Positions 1 to 8,915 of a stretch of 64,000 nt of DNA are shown one piece after another. Within the stretch, counting starts at the first letter, position 1; the number at the start of each line of letters is the position of its first letter. The stretch is from assembly GCA_902362725.1 (NCBI GenBank), contig CABIXM010000005.1, forward strand, positions 62,001 through 126,000, in the 5' to 3' direction. The notes under the pieces were generated by a model, which did not search any database, was not told where the DNA came from, and saw only the letters and a list, made by a program, of their open reading frames with translations. Source of the DNA: Clostridiaceae bacterium. GTDB taxonomy: Bacteria > Bacillota > Clostridia > Lachnospirales > Lachnospiraceae. The translations under genes and the position numbers were made by a program.

Positions 1-284
1 AATCTGGCTGTAGGAATCTGCTCTTCTGCTTTTTCCTGTCCCATACCTTCCTGCCGCAAAATCTCTTTGACGATAGCCACCACCGCTTCTTTGCTGATGA
101 TTGAAGCATTTAGCGGCTGCGGCTCTTGCCCAAAGTGCTCATTATAGTAGACCACTGCATTTGCCACATACTGTGCTTTTGTACGTGGACTCTGCAGCTC
201 CAGTAATCCAATGGCAGTCTCGTGTATGGGATCTCCCTCATTGAATCGCAGCGTAAACCGCCCTCGTTCTTTTTTCTCGCCCAT
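1..284 (-). CDS. ParR-like partition adaptor (partial, runs off window)
   Basis: The reading frame starts at an ATG 5 nt after the parM stop and stays open to the window edge (about 94 residues seen). It begins MGEKKERGRFTLRFN, a basic stretch followed by a segment that could form a ribbon-helix-helix, as in ParR proteins, which bind centromere repeats and link DNA to ParM filaments. The site just upstream, GGCAGGTGATGGT, overlaps the end of parM, suggesting coupled translation. The identification rests mostly on its position directly after a ParM-type actin; the sequence alone is too diverged for a firm call, and the C-terminus is missing. Confidence 0.6.
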   Translation of the reverse strand, partial: MGEKKERGRFTLRFNEGDPIHETAIGLLELQSPRTKAQYVANAVVYYNEHFGQEPQPLNASIISKEAVVAIVKEILRQEGMGQEKAEEQIPTAR

Positions 285-288
285 ACCA

Positions 289-1203
289 TCACCTGCCTGC
301 TGTTTCAATCCGGTACAGATACTCATAGCCATCCGCATTTGCATTGATTTTCGGTACGAAGAATGGTGTTCCCACCTTGCCCGAAGTTTCGATCTGTCGC
401 TTCAAAAGAATGGCGCCACCGCCTACAAATACTACCTTGCAGTATTGCAAATCCAACATCCTCTCTCGCAGCGTGCTGAACAGATCATTGATAAATTCCT
501 GTGCCATCTGCTCTGTCAGCCGTATAGCTGCGTCTGGATATTGGGTCTTCTTCCCCATCAGGATAGCGTCCACATCTCCTTCATCCAACAGCAGGTCCAG
601 CTCCGAATTCACCTTGGAACGCACCTTATTGTACAACAGGATCACACCATTTTCTAACGAATCGCAGGAGGTAAGGTCAATCTCTCCGTTTTTCATCAGC
701 AGATAGTCGGCAGTAAACCCGCCAATATCCAAGATTACCGCTTTGGGCTCCTCCACAAGCGTGTGAAGCATGGTGGCCGCTGCTGCGTAAGCCTGGGGAA
801 AGCAGGCCACATCTTCAATATAGATGGAGTACGGCTTGCCCTGCACCTCAAATTCTACCATTCCCCGCTGCCCAAAGTATTGTGTAAACCGCTCCACCTG
901 GGCGCCAAAGTGTGCCGGCGGCAACCCTACCGCCAGTTGGATACGCTGCACCTCTGAGGAATATGCCCCCCTCGCTTCAATCTCACCAGCCAAAGCAAAT
1001 AGGGTCAGGATAAAGAAGCGATCATCCTCCGTTTTATCTTTCCGATAAGGAATCCGCTCAGTAGACAGCGTATAGTAGGTATTCTGATACCTCAGTACAT
1101 TCTGTCCAAAGGGACGGGTGACACTCTGCTTCAGACCGGACACAAAGGGGTTGCAATGAACCGTTTTAATTTGTTTGTTGCCATGATCAACGCCAATAAG
1201 CAT
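289..1203 (-). CDS. parM: ParM/StbA-like plasmid-segregation actin homologue
   Basis: A 304-residue member of the actin-like ParM/AlfA group, which form ATP-driven filaments that push replicons apart. The N-terminal phosphate-1 loop GVDHGNKQIKT is at residues 4-14, the phosphate-2 loop DIGGFTAD at about 159-166 and an adenosine-type glycine loop VGGGA near 260. The start ATG has a good AAAGGAGG site. It is followed after 4 nt by a ParR-like gene. A partition system on an integrative element implies an extrachromosomal replicating stage in which segregation matters. Which ParM subfamily it belongs to cannot be settled by eye. Confidence 0.85.
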   Translation of the reverse strand: MLIGVDHGNKQIKTVHCNPFVSGLKQSVTRPFGQNVLRYQNTYYTLSTERIPYRKDKTEDDRFFILTLFALAGEIEARGAYSSEVQRIQLAVGLPPAHFGAQVERFTQYFGQRGMVEFEVQGKPYSIYIEDVACFPQAYAAAATMLHTLVEEPKAVILDIGGFTADYLLMKNGEIDLTSCDSLENGVILLYNKVRSKVNSELDLLLDEGDVDAILMGKKTQYPDAAIRLTEQMAQEFINDLFSTLRERMLDLQYCKVVFVGGGAILLKRQIETSGKVGTPFFVPKINANADGYEYLYRIETAGR

Positions 1204-1239
1204 ATGTAATACCTCCTTTTTACTTTATACATATCCTTT

Positions 1240-1258
1240 ACGCCTATATGACGCCTAT
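1240..1258. repeat. Two 11-bp-period direct repeats upstream of parM (possible centromere)
   Basis: ACGCCTAT occurs at 1240-1247 and again at 1251-1258, exactly 11 bp apart, 40 bp upstream of the parM start. ParR centromeres such as parC of R1 consist of 11-bp iterons near the parM promoter, and ParR binding there also represses transcription. Only two copies are visible, fewer than a typical parC, so this may instead be a simple repressor site. Confidence 0.4.
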
Positions 1259-1292
1259 TCTCAACAATCACACACTATTTTTATGAAAACAA

Positions 1293-1326
1293 AAAGCAGG
1301 AGACCCATCATAAGGGTTTCCCGCTT
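1293..1326 (-). terminator. Intrinsic terminator after the orphan winged-helix gene
   Basis: On the - strand a GC-rich hairpin (AAAGCGGGAAACCC against GGGTCTCCTGCTTT, two mismatches) is followed by TTTTTGTTTTC. It lies between the stop at 1370 and parM. Confidence 0.75.
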
Positions 1327-1369
1327 TGGACTGCTTCATAATATCGCAGCTAATATATATTTGATTGTT

Positions 1370-1804
1370 CTATTCTGCCATACCCTGCGGAACTTCAAAT
1401 TTGTATCCGCTCCCCAAAACAGTACGGATATAACCCGCTTTCGGCATATCCGGAGTCAGTTTTCTGCGGATCTGACCAATGACGCTGGCAACGGCTGTTC
1501 CGCAGTTTTCACCATCCTCACCCCACACTTCTTCATAGATCTGCCCGGCAGAAAATACCCAGGATGGGTGGTTTGCTAAGTATACCAATGTCGCAAATTC
1601 CCGATGGGTCATAGAAATCAACTCGCCGTTTCGGTGTACAGTTCTCTCCTTCAGGCGAAGCTCCAATCCCGGAAAAACAAGAGTATTACAAGGGTGAGAT
1701 GACACAATATGGTCAAATCCCGGCTCGGCTGCAATAATCTCCATAATTCTGCTAAGTATATATTCTTCATGGTCTGTTACCGACAATACAAAGATTTTTC
1801 CCAT
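1370..1804 (-). CDS. Orphan OmpR/PhoB-type winged-helix regulator without receiver domain
   Basis: A 144-residue protein. Residues from about 50 to 140 form an OmpR/PhoB C-terminal DNA-binding domain (LTHREFATLVYLANHP-like segment, then QIYEEVWGED, the recognition helix region VASVIGQIRRKLTPD and the wing GYIRTVLGSGYKFEV). The first ~45 residues are not a receiver: no acidic pocket or phosphorylatable Asp is present, so it should act without classical phosphorylation. Start chosen at the ATG behind GGGAGGGACAT. It is followed by its own terminator. Likely a regulator of element genes; target unknown. Confidence 0.8.
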   Translation of the reverse strand: MGKIFVLSVTDHEEYILSRIMEIIAAEPGFDHIVSSHPCNTLVFPGLELRLKERTVHRNGELISMTHREFATLVYLANHPSWVFSAGQIYEEVWGEDGENCGTAVASVIGQIRRKLTPDMPKAGYIRTVLGSGYKFEVPQGMAE

Positions 1805-1859
1805 ATGTCCCTCCCTTATTCATAATTAGAATGCTGATACCCTGCAACCAATATAAAGT

Positions 1860-2024
1860 TTACTTGTTTATTTCAGTAATAACGACTGTTCCGTTTTTAT
1901 CCAGCAAAGGGGTAATCCCCGTATCATGGACAAGGTAGTTTACACCTGTTTCGGTGTCTACAACAATACTCAAGGAAGTTCCCTGTGTATAGATTGTTTC
2001 AAAGCGCTTTTCTTTGTTTGCCAT
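1860..2024 (-). CDS. DUF6440-like small protein
   Basis: A 54-residue protein starting at an ATG with AAAGGAGTG upstream. The sequence (MANKEKRFETIYTQGTS, then VDTETGVNYLVHD, then TPLLDKNG) matches what I recall of DUF6440, a short family of unknown function in Clostridia: a predicted all-beta fold with the pattern D-x-E-T-G-V-N-Y-L. It has its own promoter carrying the regulon operator described at 2080, so it is probably co-regulated with the permease array 15-23 kb away rather than with the adjacent Bce-like genes. Family call from memory, function unknown. Confidence 0.7.
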   Translation of the reverse strand: MANKEKRFETIYTQGTSLSIVVDTETGVNYLVHDTGITPLLDKNGTVVITEINK

Positions 2025-2079
2025 AGTAATCCACTCCTTTGCATGGTGTAAGGTATCAGCATTTCTAATTTATTACTCT

Positions 2080-2158
2080 ATGATAAAGGCCAAATGTTGC
2101 AGAAATCTCCTAACCTCTTTCTTTTTCGGCAAGAAAACAGGCGGAATTGCTTCATTTT
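2080..2158 (-). promoter_or_regulatory. Regulon promoter copy 1 (before the DUF6440 gene)
   Basis: Read on the - strand: AGATTT-N5-ACATTT (11-bp period) followed 12 nt later by the -10 TATCAT at 2085-2080. The core TTCTGCAACATTTG is identical in all seven copies of the window. A distal block with GAAGCAATTC lies about 30 bp farther upstream, as in the other copies. Confidence 0.7.
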
Positions 2159-2174
2159 TGTAGCAATTCAATTT

Positions 2175-4128
2175 TTATCTCATTTCCGGTCGAAGAATAA
2201 CCCGTTTGAATAAGAACATTGTTGCACCAAAATAGGTCAGGTAGATTGCACAGAATAGCAGGATCGTCACCAGACCATAAAGAGGTACAAGTCCCTGCTG
2301 CAAGATTGCCTCTCCGAAAAAGAACTGTGCCCCTGTGATCAGTAAAACCGTCAGCAAAAGAGGGAATAGCAGTGGGATCAAAAAGACTGTGGACAGTTCC
2401 CTGCGGATCAGGGAAGCCTGCCTGTGGCTCGGTACACCCAAACGGTCAATGACTGCATAATTCTTCTGGTTTTTGTCTATGGCAGAAAGCTGCTCAAATG
2501 CAAGAACCGAGCAGGATAGAATGATGAAAATAATGCTTAAATACAATCCGCAGAACGAAATAGCTGTAAATCCCGTCAGCGAATTGGCAACGCCCCACGC
2601 CTTTACTGTAACACCCATCGTTACTTTTTCCGGAAGCTGTTGACCGGACTGCAATTCCGGCTGCCATTTCCCACTGTTCAGGAATTGCTTCAAGTCGCTT
2701 TTCAATTCCGGGTATCCGCCATCTTCCAGTTTCATCGCCAGACGGATTTTTTCTCCGACGAATTGTGAAGCTGCTTCATCCGGCAGAACAAGTACATATC
2801 CCTTCGTTCCGGCCATTTGATACTGCTCCATCGGCTCCGTCAGGATCGGCGTTTCCGCAGCAGACAAGGTCCGACCATTGAATGTGATCTCCGGCTGCTG
2901 CGCCAAGCCCTGTCGGATTCCGTCCATATAGTTCCATGTATCGCAATGAACCAAAAATTCGTTGTTGCTCATGGAAACAGGAGAAAGCCCCAGGATTTCA
3001 CGCAAATGGTTATAGTCGGACAAGGACAAGGCTTCGATCGGTTTTTCAGGAACCGCATACAGATAATAACTCACAGAATCCTCGACTCCACAATGCTCCT
3101 CTGTAAAGGAAACGATGGAATCCATGTTGGATTTTTCCAAAGGTGCATCAATCGCCACGCCTGCATCATAGGGATAATAGGCTTTCATGTTGGCTTTGTA
3201 GCCTGCTCCCATGGTAAGCCCCACAAACATGGTTGCCAGAGATATGGTTAAAAGAATCGCCACCACAGCCATTGTCCGGCCAGCAGAATGGATGCGCCGC
3301 CCAATCTGCCCCAGGAAGAACAGATTTTCTTCTTTGTACTTATGGCGCAGATTTTGTTTTGCAAATCGGTGCAGCAAAAGCGGAATCTGGCGATGCAGCT
3401 CGTAAACCCCCACCAGAATGAGCAGGCAGGCTCCGCCAAGGTACAAAAATGCTTCATTGGTTTGTGTCTGAAGCATCCGCCCAAGCAAAATCACGCCTGC
3501 AACCATTGCGGCTATTGAAAGCAATACTACCAGAAGACTACGACTGCATGATTTAAAACGGTATTCTTCATTCTTGCGGTTATCATACAGCAAATCGATT
3601 ACTTTCTGATGCCGGATAATCTTTGCTGCTCGGAGCATCCCAAAACCATACATCAAGGCAAAAAACAAAAATGTTACTGCCCATGCCTGGAGAGAAAAGG
3701 AAACCTGATAGGTATGCGGCACCTCAAAGATATTTTTTACCACCTGATTCAGCAAACCGGAAAGCCCTGTGCCAACCAAAGAACCAAGCAGAAAGGCTCC
3801 TGTACCGATGATACTGTTTTCAGCAAGGAACAAATTCCGTACTGTCTTTGCTTCCATGCCAATCAGTTCGTAGGTTGCAAACTCCTTCCAGCATAAAGCG
3901 GATCGCATAACCGATCACAAACGAGGACAGAAAAGCAACCAGAGCTGACATAAGCAAAATTCCAGTAGTCAGCATCGACATATTTTCTGCCATAGCAAGA
4001 ACATCTGATGAAAAGCCCAATGCCAAAAATGAGTACATCAATGCCGCAGTCAAGGTAAGCGTCACAAAGTAAATGATATAATCCCGCAGGCTTCTGCAGA
4101 TATTTTGAATTGCTAACTTCCAGTACAT
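2175..4128 (-). pseudogene. Bce-like FtsX-type permease, broken by a frameshift near 3,895
   Basis: The start MYWKLAIQNICRSLRDY (ATG behind GGGAGGAAGAT) opens a frame that reaches RFMLEG and then goes out of frame. The remainder, KEFATYELIGME onward, continues in another frame to a stop at 2175. Together they would give a permease of roughly 650 residues with an N-terminal FtsX-like membrane block, a large external domain and C-terminal membrane segments, as in BceB. Homologues read FMLE-(a few basic residues)-KEFATY, so a short out-of-frame deletion is the simplest explanation. No slippery run is present at the break. It is the second permease after the intact one at 4141; the exporter may therefore have lost one partner. 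Confidence 0.85.
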
Positions 4129-4140
4129 ATCTTCCTCCCA

Positions 4141-6378
4141 TCACCTTACACTATCGGAGTTGCTGCGAATTGAACGCTGGAACAGCAGCCATGTACTGAG
4201 AAAATAGCAACTCAGCAGCAAAGCGAAAATCCCGACAATGATACCTATTTGCCGCATCAAGGCTCCGCAGCCAATATAAGCTGAGATTTCAGCAGAAACA
4301 CTTTGAAGAAAATAGCCAATCACAATCATTGCTAAAACGATTGCCGCTGTGATCGGCATTCCAAACCAAACACCAAGCTGTTTTAGAACCAAAGTATGCA
4401 GGTCCTTCTCTTCCACTCCCATTTTTCGCAGAACCGAAAATCTGTAGTTGTTTTTTTCTGCATCTAGGAGCTGCTGAAGAGCCAGCACGGTAAGACACAT
4501 CACCATCAGCACAATTGCACCATAGATCAAGGACGCTTTTAGGATAAAGTTAAGGGCGATTATACGGTTCACTTCCGTAGTATGGACAGTTGTACTGTAT
4601 CCTGCCAGATTGTCTTTATCAGGATCTTCTGGATAAGAACGCCCAAGAAGCTGTTCCAGCATTTCTGCCGTTTTGAAGGGAAGCGGATATTGGGTCATCA
4701 CAAATCGGTTGCTCTGTACCGGAAGCAAGACTTGCGCTATCTCGTCAGGTATGATATACACCACATCTGTATAAAGATTATAGATAGATTCCCCCACAGG
4801 CTCCTGAAACACGGCGTTCTCACTGAGTTTCAGGGTGCCTGCGTCAGTTTCCAGTAAGGTATGCTTAGCGATGTAGTTTTCAATATCCTTGTCCTCTGCC
4901 GCACGATGCCAGTGGGTAGCAAATTCATCCGTTTGTAAGGTAATAGGTTCATATCCCAACATTTTCCGAACAGCGTTATAATCCTTCAGTGCAATTGCCA
5001 AGGGAGGAAAATCGTACTTTACCCGCTGGTGAAAGTCGCTTTTTTGGGGAAGATATTCCGAAAAAGTCAAATCGTCCTTTATCGCTATGTTGTTTTGTTC
5101 TATAAACGCAGTAATTTCCCCATAGTCTGTATCCGGAAGATTTTCCACTTCATAAACATCGTTGTAGCGGCTTGAAATTTGAATATCATAGACTGCCCGA
5201 CTATCCAAATAGCCCAGACTCCATCCTGTCAAAACTGGCGCAATGACAAACAAGCAGATAGAAAAAGTCAGGGTCACACAAATTATCGTCATCGTTTTCG
5301 TATTGGTAGCCAGCTTAGAGGAAAGCTGTCCAAACAGAAATAAACTCGTATTGTGATATTTGCGGGACACTTTAGACTCCTTCCAGTATAGGAGCGCCGC
5401 ATTCGATAAATAAATGACTGCGGAAATGATAAACAAAATATCCGCAACCCCAAACAGCAAATATTGATTCAGAGTTGGGGCGTCAAATCCAAGGAAGTAG
5501 GCTTTTTCCAGTTCTGCGATGGAAAAAATCGGGATAGCGGTCAATACAGCACCAGCCAGAAGCCCGCAAAGATATCGGGAAAATCCTATTTTTCTGTGTA
5601 AAACAGCACCTGCGATTGCCCAAAGCAGCGTCAGTGCAGGGAAAAGGACATTCCCCCAATACATGAGCTTTACAGGAAGCGGATGTCTGGGATCGAAGTA
5701 AAAATGATATTTTACAGCACCTACCTCCAGCATCCACAGCAGCATAATGCCATAGAAAATACAGATCATCGGCATCCATCTGCTTTTATGAAGCGGTTTT
5801 TCATTCTGACGGTTTGCCGTCATAAGTTCAATAATCCTGCTTTTGTTGAGAATTCTGACATTCCCGACTTCAACCAGAATCTGACAAACAACAAAGAAGC
5901 CCACGGTCAGCAGCACAGTATCTGGAAAAAAAGACCAAGAAAAAGCGTAGGGTTCCCCAAAAGAAGCAAGCAGCACAGCCGTAATGACCTGAGAAACGAT
6001 CATCCCCAGAAGGATTCCCACCGACACAGAGAATATGAGCAGGAAAAAAGTCTCTCCAAAAAAGAGCAGTCCTATGGTTTTTTGCTCCATTCCCAAGGTT
6101 GCCTCAACTGCAAACTCCGATTGTTTTTTTCTCAGCATGAAACGATTGACATAGTGGATCAGGAACAAAAGAAGCAGACTAATCCCGCAAATTGCCAGTT
6201 TCATACCTCCAGCCAGCAGGGAAATATTATATTCCGCACCAATGGTCGGATGATAATGGGTGCTGCTGATAGATAAAAACGCATAGAACAGGGTGACACA
6301 GAGTGTCATGGTCACAATATAAATCAAATAGTCCTTCACAGACCGCTTTGCATTTTTGAAAATGAGTTTAGCGTACAT
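4141..6378 (-). CDS. Bce-like FtsX-type ABC transporter permease
   Basis: A 745-residue permease starting at MYAKLIFKNAKRSVKDYLIYI, the usual N-terminus of this group. Membrane segments cluster near residues 20-40, 60-75, 110-170, 200-330 and 360-390, followed by a ~200-residue soluble extracellular region, then a final block of three segments after residue 600. This layout matches BceB-type permeases that detect and remove cell-wall-active peptides and signal to the cognate histidine kinase. The start overlaps the 3' end of the ATPase gene by 11 nt; I prefer the ATG at 6378 over the upstream GTG. Substrate unknown. Confidence 0.85.
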   Translation of the reverse strand: MYAKLIFKNAKRSVKDYLIYIVTMTLCVTLFYAFLSISSTHYHPTIGAEYNISLLAGGMKLAICGISLLLLFLIHYVNRFMLRKKQSEFAVEATLGMEQKTIGLLFFGETFFLLIFSVSVGILLGMIVSQVITAVLLASFGEPYAFSWSFFPDTVLLTVGFFVVCQILVEVGNVRILNKSRIIELMTANRQNEKPLHKSRWMPMICIFYGIMLLWMLEVGAVKYHFYFDPRHPLPVKLMYWGNVLFPALTLLWAIAGAVLHRKIGFSRYLCGLLAGAVLTAIPIFSIAELEKAYFLGFDAPTLNQYLLFGVADILFIISAVIYLSNAALLYWKESKVSRKYHNTSLFLFGQLSSKLATNTKTMTIICVTLTFSICLFVIAPVLTGWSLGYLDSRAVYDIQISSRYNDVYEVENLPDTDYGEITAFIEQNNIAIKDDLTFSEYLPQKSDFHQRVKYDFPPLAIALKDYNAVRKMLGYEPITLQTDEFATHWHRAAEDKDIENYIAKHTLLETDAGTLKLSENAVFQEPVGESIYNLYTDVVYIIPDEIAQVLLPVQSNRFVMTQYPLPFKTAEMLEQLLGRSYPEDPDKDNLAGYSTTVHTTEVNRIIALNFILKASLIYGAIVLMVMCLTVLALQQLLDAEKNNYRFSVLRKMGVEEKDLHTLVLKQLGVWFGMPITAAIVLAMIVIGYFLQSVSAEISAYIGCGALMRQIGIIVGIFALLLSCYFLSTWLLFQRSIRSNSDSVR

Positions 6379-7135
6379 CACTCATGCCCCCTCCCATCAT
6401 GGTGAGGACATCCAGGATTTTTTCAAAGAAAGTCCTGCGGGAATCACCACCCTTACGGATTTCCGTAAAGATCGCCCCGTCCCTCATAAAGAGAATACGA
6501 TTGGCATAGCTTGCCGAGAAAGCGTCGTGTGTCACCATCAGGATTGTGGCTCCGAGATCTTCGTTGATACTCTGGATCGTAGAAAGCAGCATCTGGGACG
6601 AATGACTATCTAATGCGCCGGTAGGCTCGTCCGCCAAAATCAGCTTAGGCTGATTGATAATGGCTCTGGCACAGGCGCACCGCTGCTTCTGGCCGCCGGA
6701 CACCTGATATGGGTACTTATCCAGAATATCCATGATATTCAGCTTTCCGGCCATTTCCCGCACCCGTCCATCAATCTCGCCTGCTGGAACCTTGTTGATG
6801 GTCAGCGCCAGGGCTATGTTTTCCGAAATGGTCAGCGTGTCCAGCAGGTTAAAATCCTGGAACACAAATCCAAGATTTTCCCGGCGAAACCGGGCAATCT
6901 GTTTTTCATTGATTTCCGTCACATCGGTTCCATCCAGATAGATATGTCCCGCACTGACGGTATCAATGGTGGAAATACAGTTGAGCAGGGTGGTCTTGCC
7001 GGAACCGGATGCTCCCATGATTCCTACAAATTCCCCCTCCTGAACGGAAAAGCTGATGTCCTGAATTGCTTTTGTAACATTCCCACTATTTCCGTAATAT
7101 TTTTGGATATGATCCAGTTTCAAAATTTCTTTCAT
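6368..7135 (-). CDS. Bce-like ABC transporter ATP-binding protein
   Basis: A 255-residue ATPase. Walker A GASGSGKT at 41-48, Q-loop VFQDFN near 91-96, signature VSGGQKQR at 145-152, Walker B LILADE at 165-170 and the switch histidine in MVTHD near 203 are all intact. It is the closest type to BceA/MacB-like ATPases that pair with FtsX-fold permeases. The start is the ATG at 7135 because the upstream in-frame GTG is part of the AGAGGTGA ribosome site. It heads the ATPase-permease-permease unit and is separated from the kinase gene by an operator and a hairpin. Confidence 0.9.
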   Translation of the reverse strand: MKEILKLDHIQKYYGNSGNVTKAIQDISFSVQEGEFVGIMGASGSGKTTLLNCISTIDTVSAGHIYLDGTDVTEINEKQIARFRRENLGFVFQDFNLLDTLTISENIALALTINKVPAGEIDGRVREMAGKLNIMDILDKYPYQVSGGQKQRCACARAIINQPKLILADEPTGALDSHSSQMLLSTIQSINEDLGATILMVTHDAFSASYANRILFMRDGAIFTEIRKGGDSRRTFFEKILDVLTMMGGGMSDVR

Positions 7136-7191
7136 TGTTATCACCTCTGATCTCTATTGTAAAATAAGAGCGGCTTCGTTTGTATCAAGTT

Positions 7192-7222
7192 TTCTTACAA
7201 AGTTCTAACAAAAATGTAAGAA
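7192..7222 (-). promoter_or_regulatory. Inverted-repeat operator of the Bce-like transporter operon
   Basis: TTCTTACA (7192-7199) and TGTAAGAA (7215-7222) form a perfect 8-bp inverted repeat with a 15-bp centre, 57 bp upstream of the ATPase start. BceR-type regulators recognise inverted repeats with a TNACA/TGTNA core upstream of the transporter genes, so this is the expected target of the response regulator at 8247. Confidence 0.65.
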
Positions 7223-7250
7223 GTGCAGAACGGTTCTCAGCTCTGCACTT
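7221..7250 (-). terminator. Hairpin overlapping the 3' end of the kinase gene
   Basis: AAGTGCAGA (7221-7229) pairs perfectly with TCTGCACTT (7242-7250). On the - strand the stem is followed by CTTACATTTTTGTTAG, so it probably terminates the regulator-kinase transcript before the transporter promoter. Confidence 0.6.
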
Positions 7251-8250
7251 CATGAATCAAACAGTTAATATGAAAAGAAAGGGAAATTGCTGTGCCATGT
7301 TCCGACGACTCCGCCGTAATGCCAATGCCCAGCTTTTCACAAAGCCGTTTGCATAGGTACAGGCCAATGCCTGTGGACTGCTGGACCATACGACCATTCT
7401 GACCGGTAAATCCCTTTTCAAAGATACGGGGCAGATCGGACGCAGCAATCCCAATTCCATCGTCCTCCACGACAAGAACAACCTGATCCTGCCGTTTATG
7501 AGTAGAAATGCGGAGAACCGGCTGTTCCGTACGATACTTGACCGCATTGGCAATCAGTTGGTTCAGAATAAAGCGCACCCACTTTTCATCTGAATAAACC
7601 GTGTCCTGCATTTCCTCCACCTCCAGACGCATACCACTTTGGAGCAGCAGATATTTATTATCTGCAATCGCCTGATGCACCACTTGGGACAGTGCCATTT
7701 CCCGGACAGAATAATCTTTCTCTGTATGCTCACTGCGGGCATAATAAAGAGCCTGTTCGGTAAAGCGATTGGTCTTTTCCAGTTCCAGCAGAAGTTCTTT
7801 TGTCCAGTCCATCCGATGGTTTTCACATAGAAGTTTCATGGCAGTAATGGGCGTTTTGATTTCGTGAATCCATTGTTCAATGTATTCCTTGTACTCCAGG
7901 CGTTCCCGCTCGACCTCCCCGATCTGCTCCAACATGGATTTTCCAGCCATTTTCAAAAGCTGATAGTAAACCTGATCCTCAGCCTGCTCCGGCAGCTCCA
8001 TCACTTCGGAAATAAGGTATCTCTCAGAGAGCTGCTCTGCCATATCCAGAAGTTTTTTCATCTGCCGCTTTCGTTTCCAGTAAGTGAGGACAAGTCCCAT
8101 CAGCAAAACCAATGCCCATACAATCAGGATCAATACTACTGCGGAAACCGAATTGCCGCACACCAGCAAAAATACAGTGAGTGCAGCCATACAAACAAGG
8201 TTCGTCAGCAGAAATGGCAGCCTGTTTTTCCAATATCGTCTGCTGTTCAT
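7237..8250 (-). CDS. BceS-type sensor histidine kinase
   Basis: A 337-residue kinase with two membrane segments (about residues 13-31 and 37-57) joined by a very short external loop, the intramembrane-sensing design of BceS kinases, which sense through their transporter. H-box WIHEIKTPITAMKL with His129, N-box LIANAVKY, G1 VEDDGIGI and G2 STGIGLYL are present. The gene starts in an ATGA overlap with the response regulator, so the two are translationally coupled. Partner of the transporter at 2175-7135, one permease of which is broken. Confidence 0.9.
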   Translation of the reverse strand: MNSRRYWKNRLPFLLTNLVCMAALTVFLLVCGNSVSAVVLILIVWALVLLMGLVLTYWKRKRQMKKLLDMAEQLSERYLISEVMELPEQAEDQVYYQLLKMAGKSMLEQIGEVERERLEYKEYIEQWIHEIKTPITAMKLLCENHRMDWTKELLLELEKTNRFTEQALYYARSEHTEKDYSVREMALSQVVHQAIADNKYLLLQSGMRLEVEEMQDTVYSDEKWVRFILNQLIANAVKYRTEQPVLRISTHKRQDQVVLVVEDDGIGIAASDLPRIFEKGFTGQNGRMVQQSTGIGLYLCKRLCEKLGIGITAESSEHGTAISLSFHINCLIHEVQS

Positions 8251-8915
8251 ATCGTGTACCCCTGTCGGTGCTTTGTCTTGATAAAATCCGTCAGACCGAT
8301 GCCCGCCAGTTTTTCCCGGATGCGGTTGATATTGACGCTCAAAGCATTGTCATCCACATATAGCTGATTGTCCCACAAATACTCAATCATATCTCCACGA
8401 GAACAGATTTTCCCTCCGTTCTTGAACAGGTAATAGAGAATTTTCAATTCGTTCTTAGTAAGTTCTACGCTCTGTCCATGATAGTCCAAACTGCTGGATT
8501 CCAGATGCAGCACCGCATCTCCATAGGCGATCTGTTCCCGTTGCTGTGCGGGATAGGCTTTCTTCAGCAGAGAAGCAATTTTCGCAAGCAGGATTGCTGT
8601 GTTATAGGGCTTCGTGATAAAAGCGTCTCCGCCCAGCATGATGCTATTCAGTTCATCCATATCCGTGTTGCAGCTTGTCACAAAAATAATCGGCACCTCG
8701 GAAAATGTGCGAACCTCGGTGCAGAGAGAAAAGCCATTGGTTCCCGGTAGCTTGATGTCCAGTAAAATCAAGTGTGGCTGTTCGGCTTTGATCCGATCAA
8801 TCACATCAGAAAAATCTTCCGGAGCCGCCGCTTCATAGCCATTGCTTTGCAGCAGCGTTTTCAATTCATTCCGTATCAACGGATCATCTTCTATTATCAA
8901 TATTTTTTCTTTCAT
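8247..8915 (-). CDS. BceR-type response regulator (OmpR family)
   Basis: A 222-residue regulator. Receiver domain with acidic pair ED at 9-10 and D11, phosphoacceptor Asp53 in LLDIKLPG, and the conserved Lys in ITKPYN. C-terminal OmpR-type winged helix from about residue 128 (LTKNELKILYYLF, then VNINRIREKL, then wing KTKHRQGYTI). The start is the ATG at 8915 with GGAGGCTGAT in front; a longer frame exists upstream but has no ribosome site. It probably acts at the inverted repeat at 7192. Confidence 0.9.
   Translation of the reverse strand: MKEKILIIEDDPLIRNELKTLLQSNGYEAAAPEDFSDVIDRIKAEQPHLILLDIKLPGTNGFSLCTEVRTFSEVPIIFVTSCNTDMDELNSIMLGGDAFITKPYNTAILLAKIASLLKKAYPAQQREQIAYGDAVLHLESSSLDYHGQSVELTKNELKILYYLFKNGGKICSRGDMIEYLWDNQLYVDDNALSVNINRIREKLAGIGLTDFIKTKHRQGYTI

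Noticed and set aside
3820-4128. Two separate short membrane proteins at 2175-3908 and 3820-4128
   Set aside because: Together they align as one Bce-type permease; the break is best explained by a frameshift and not by two genes.
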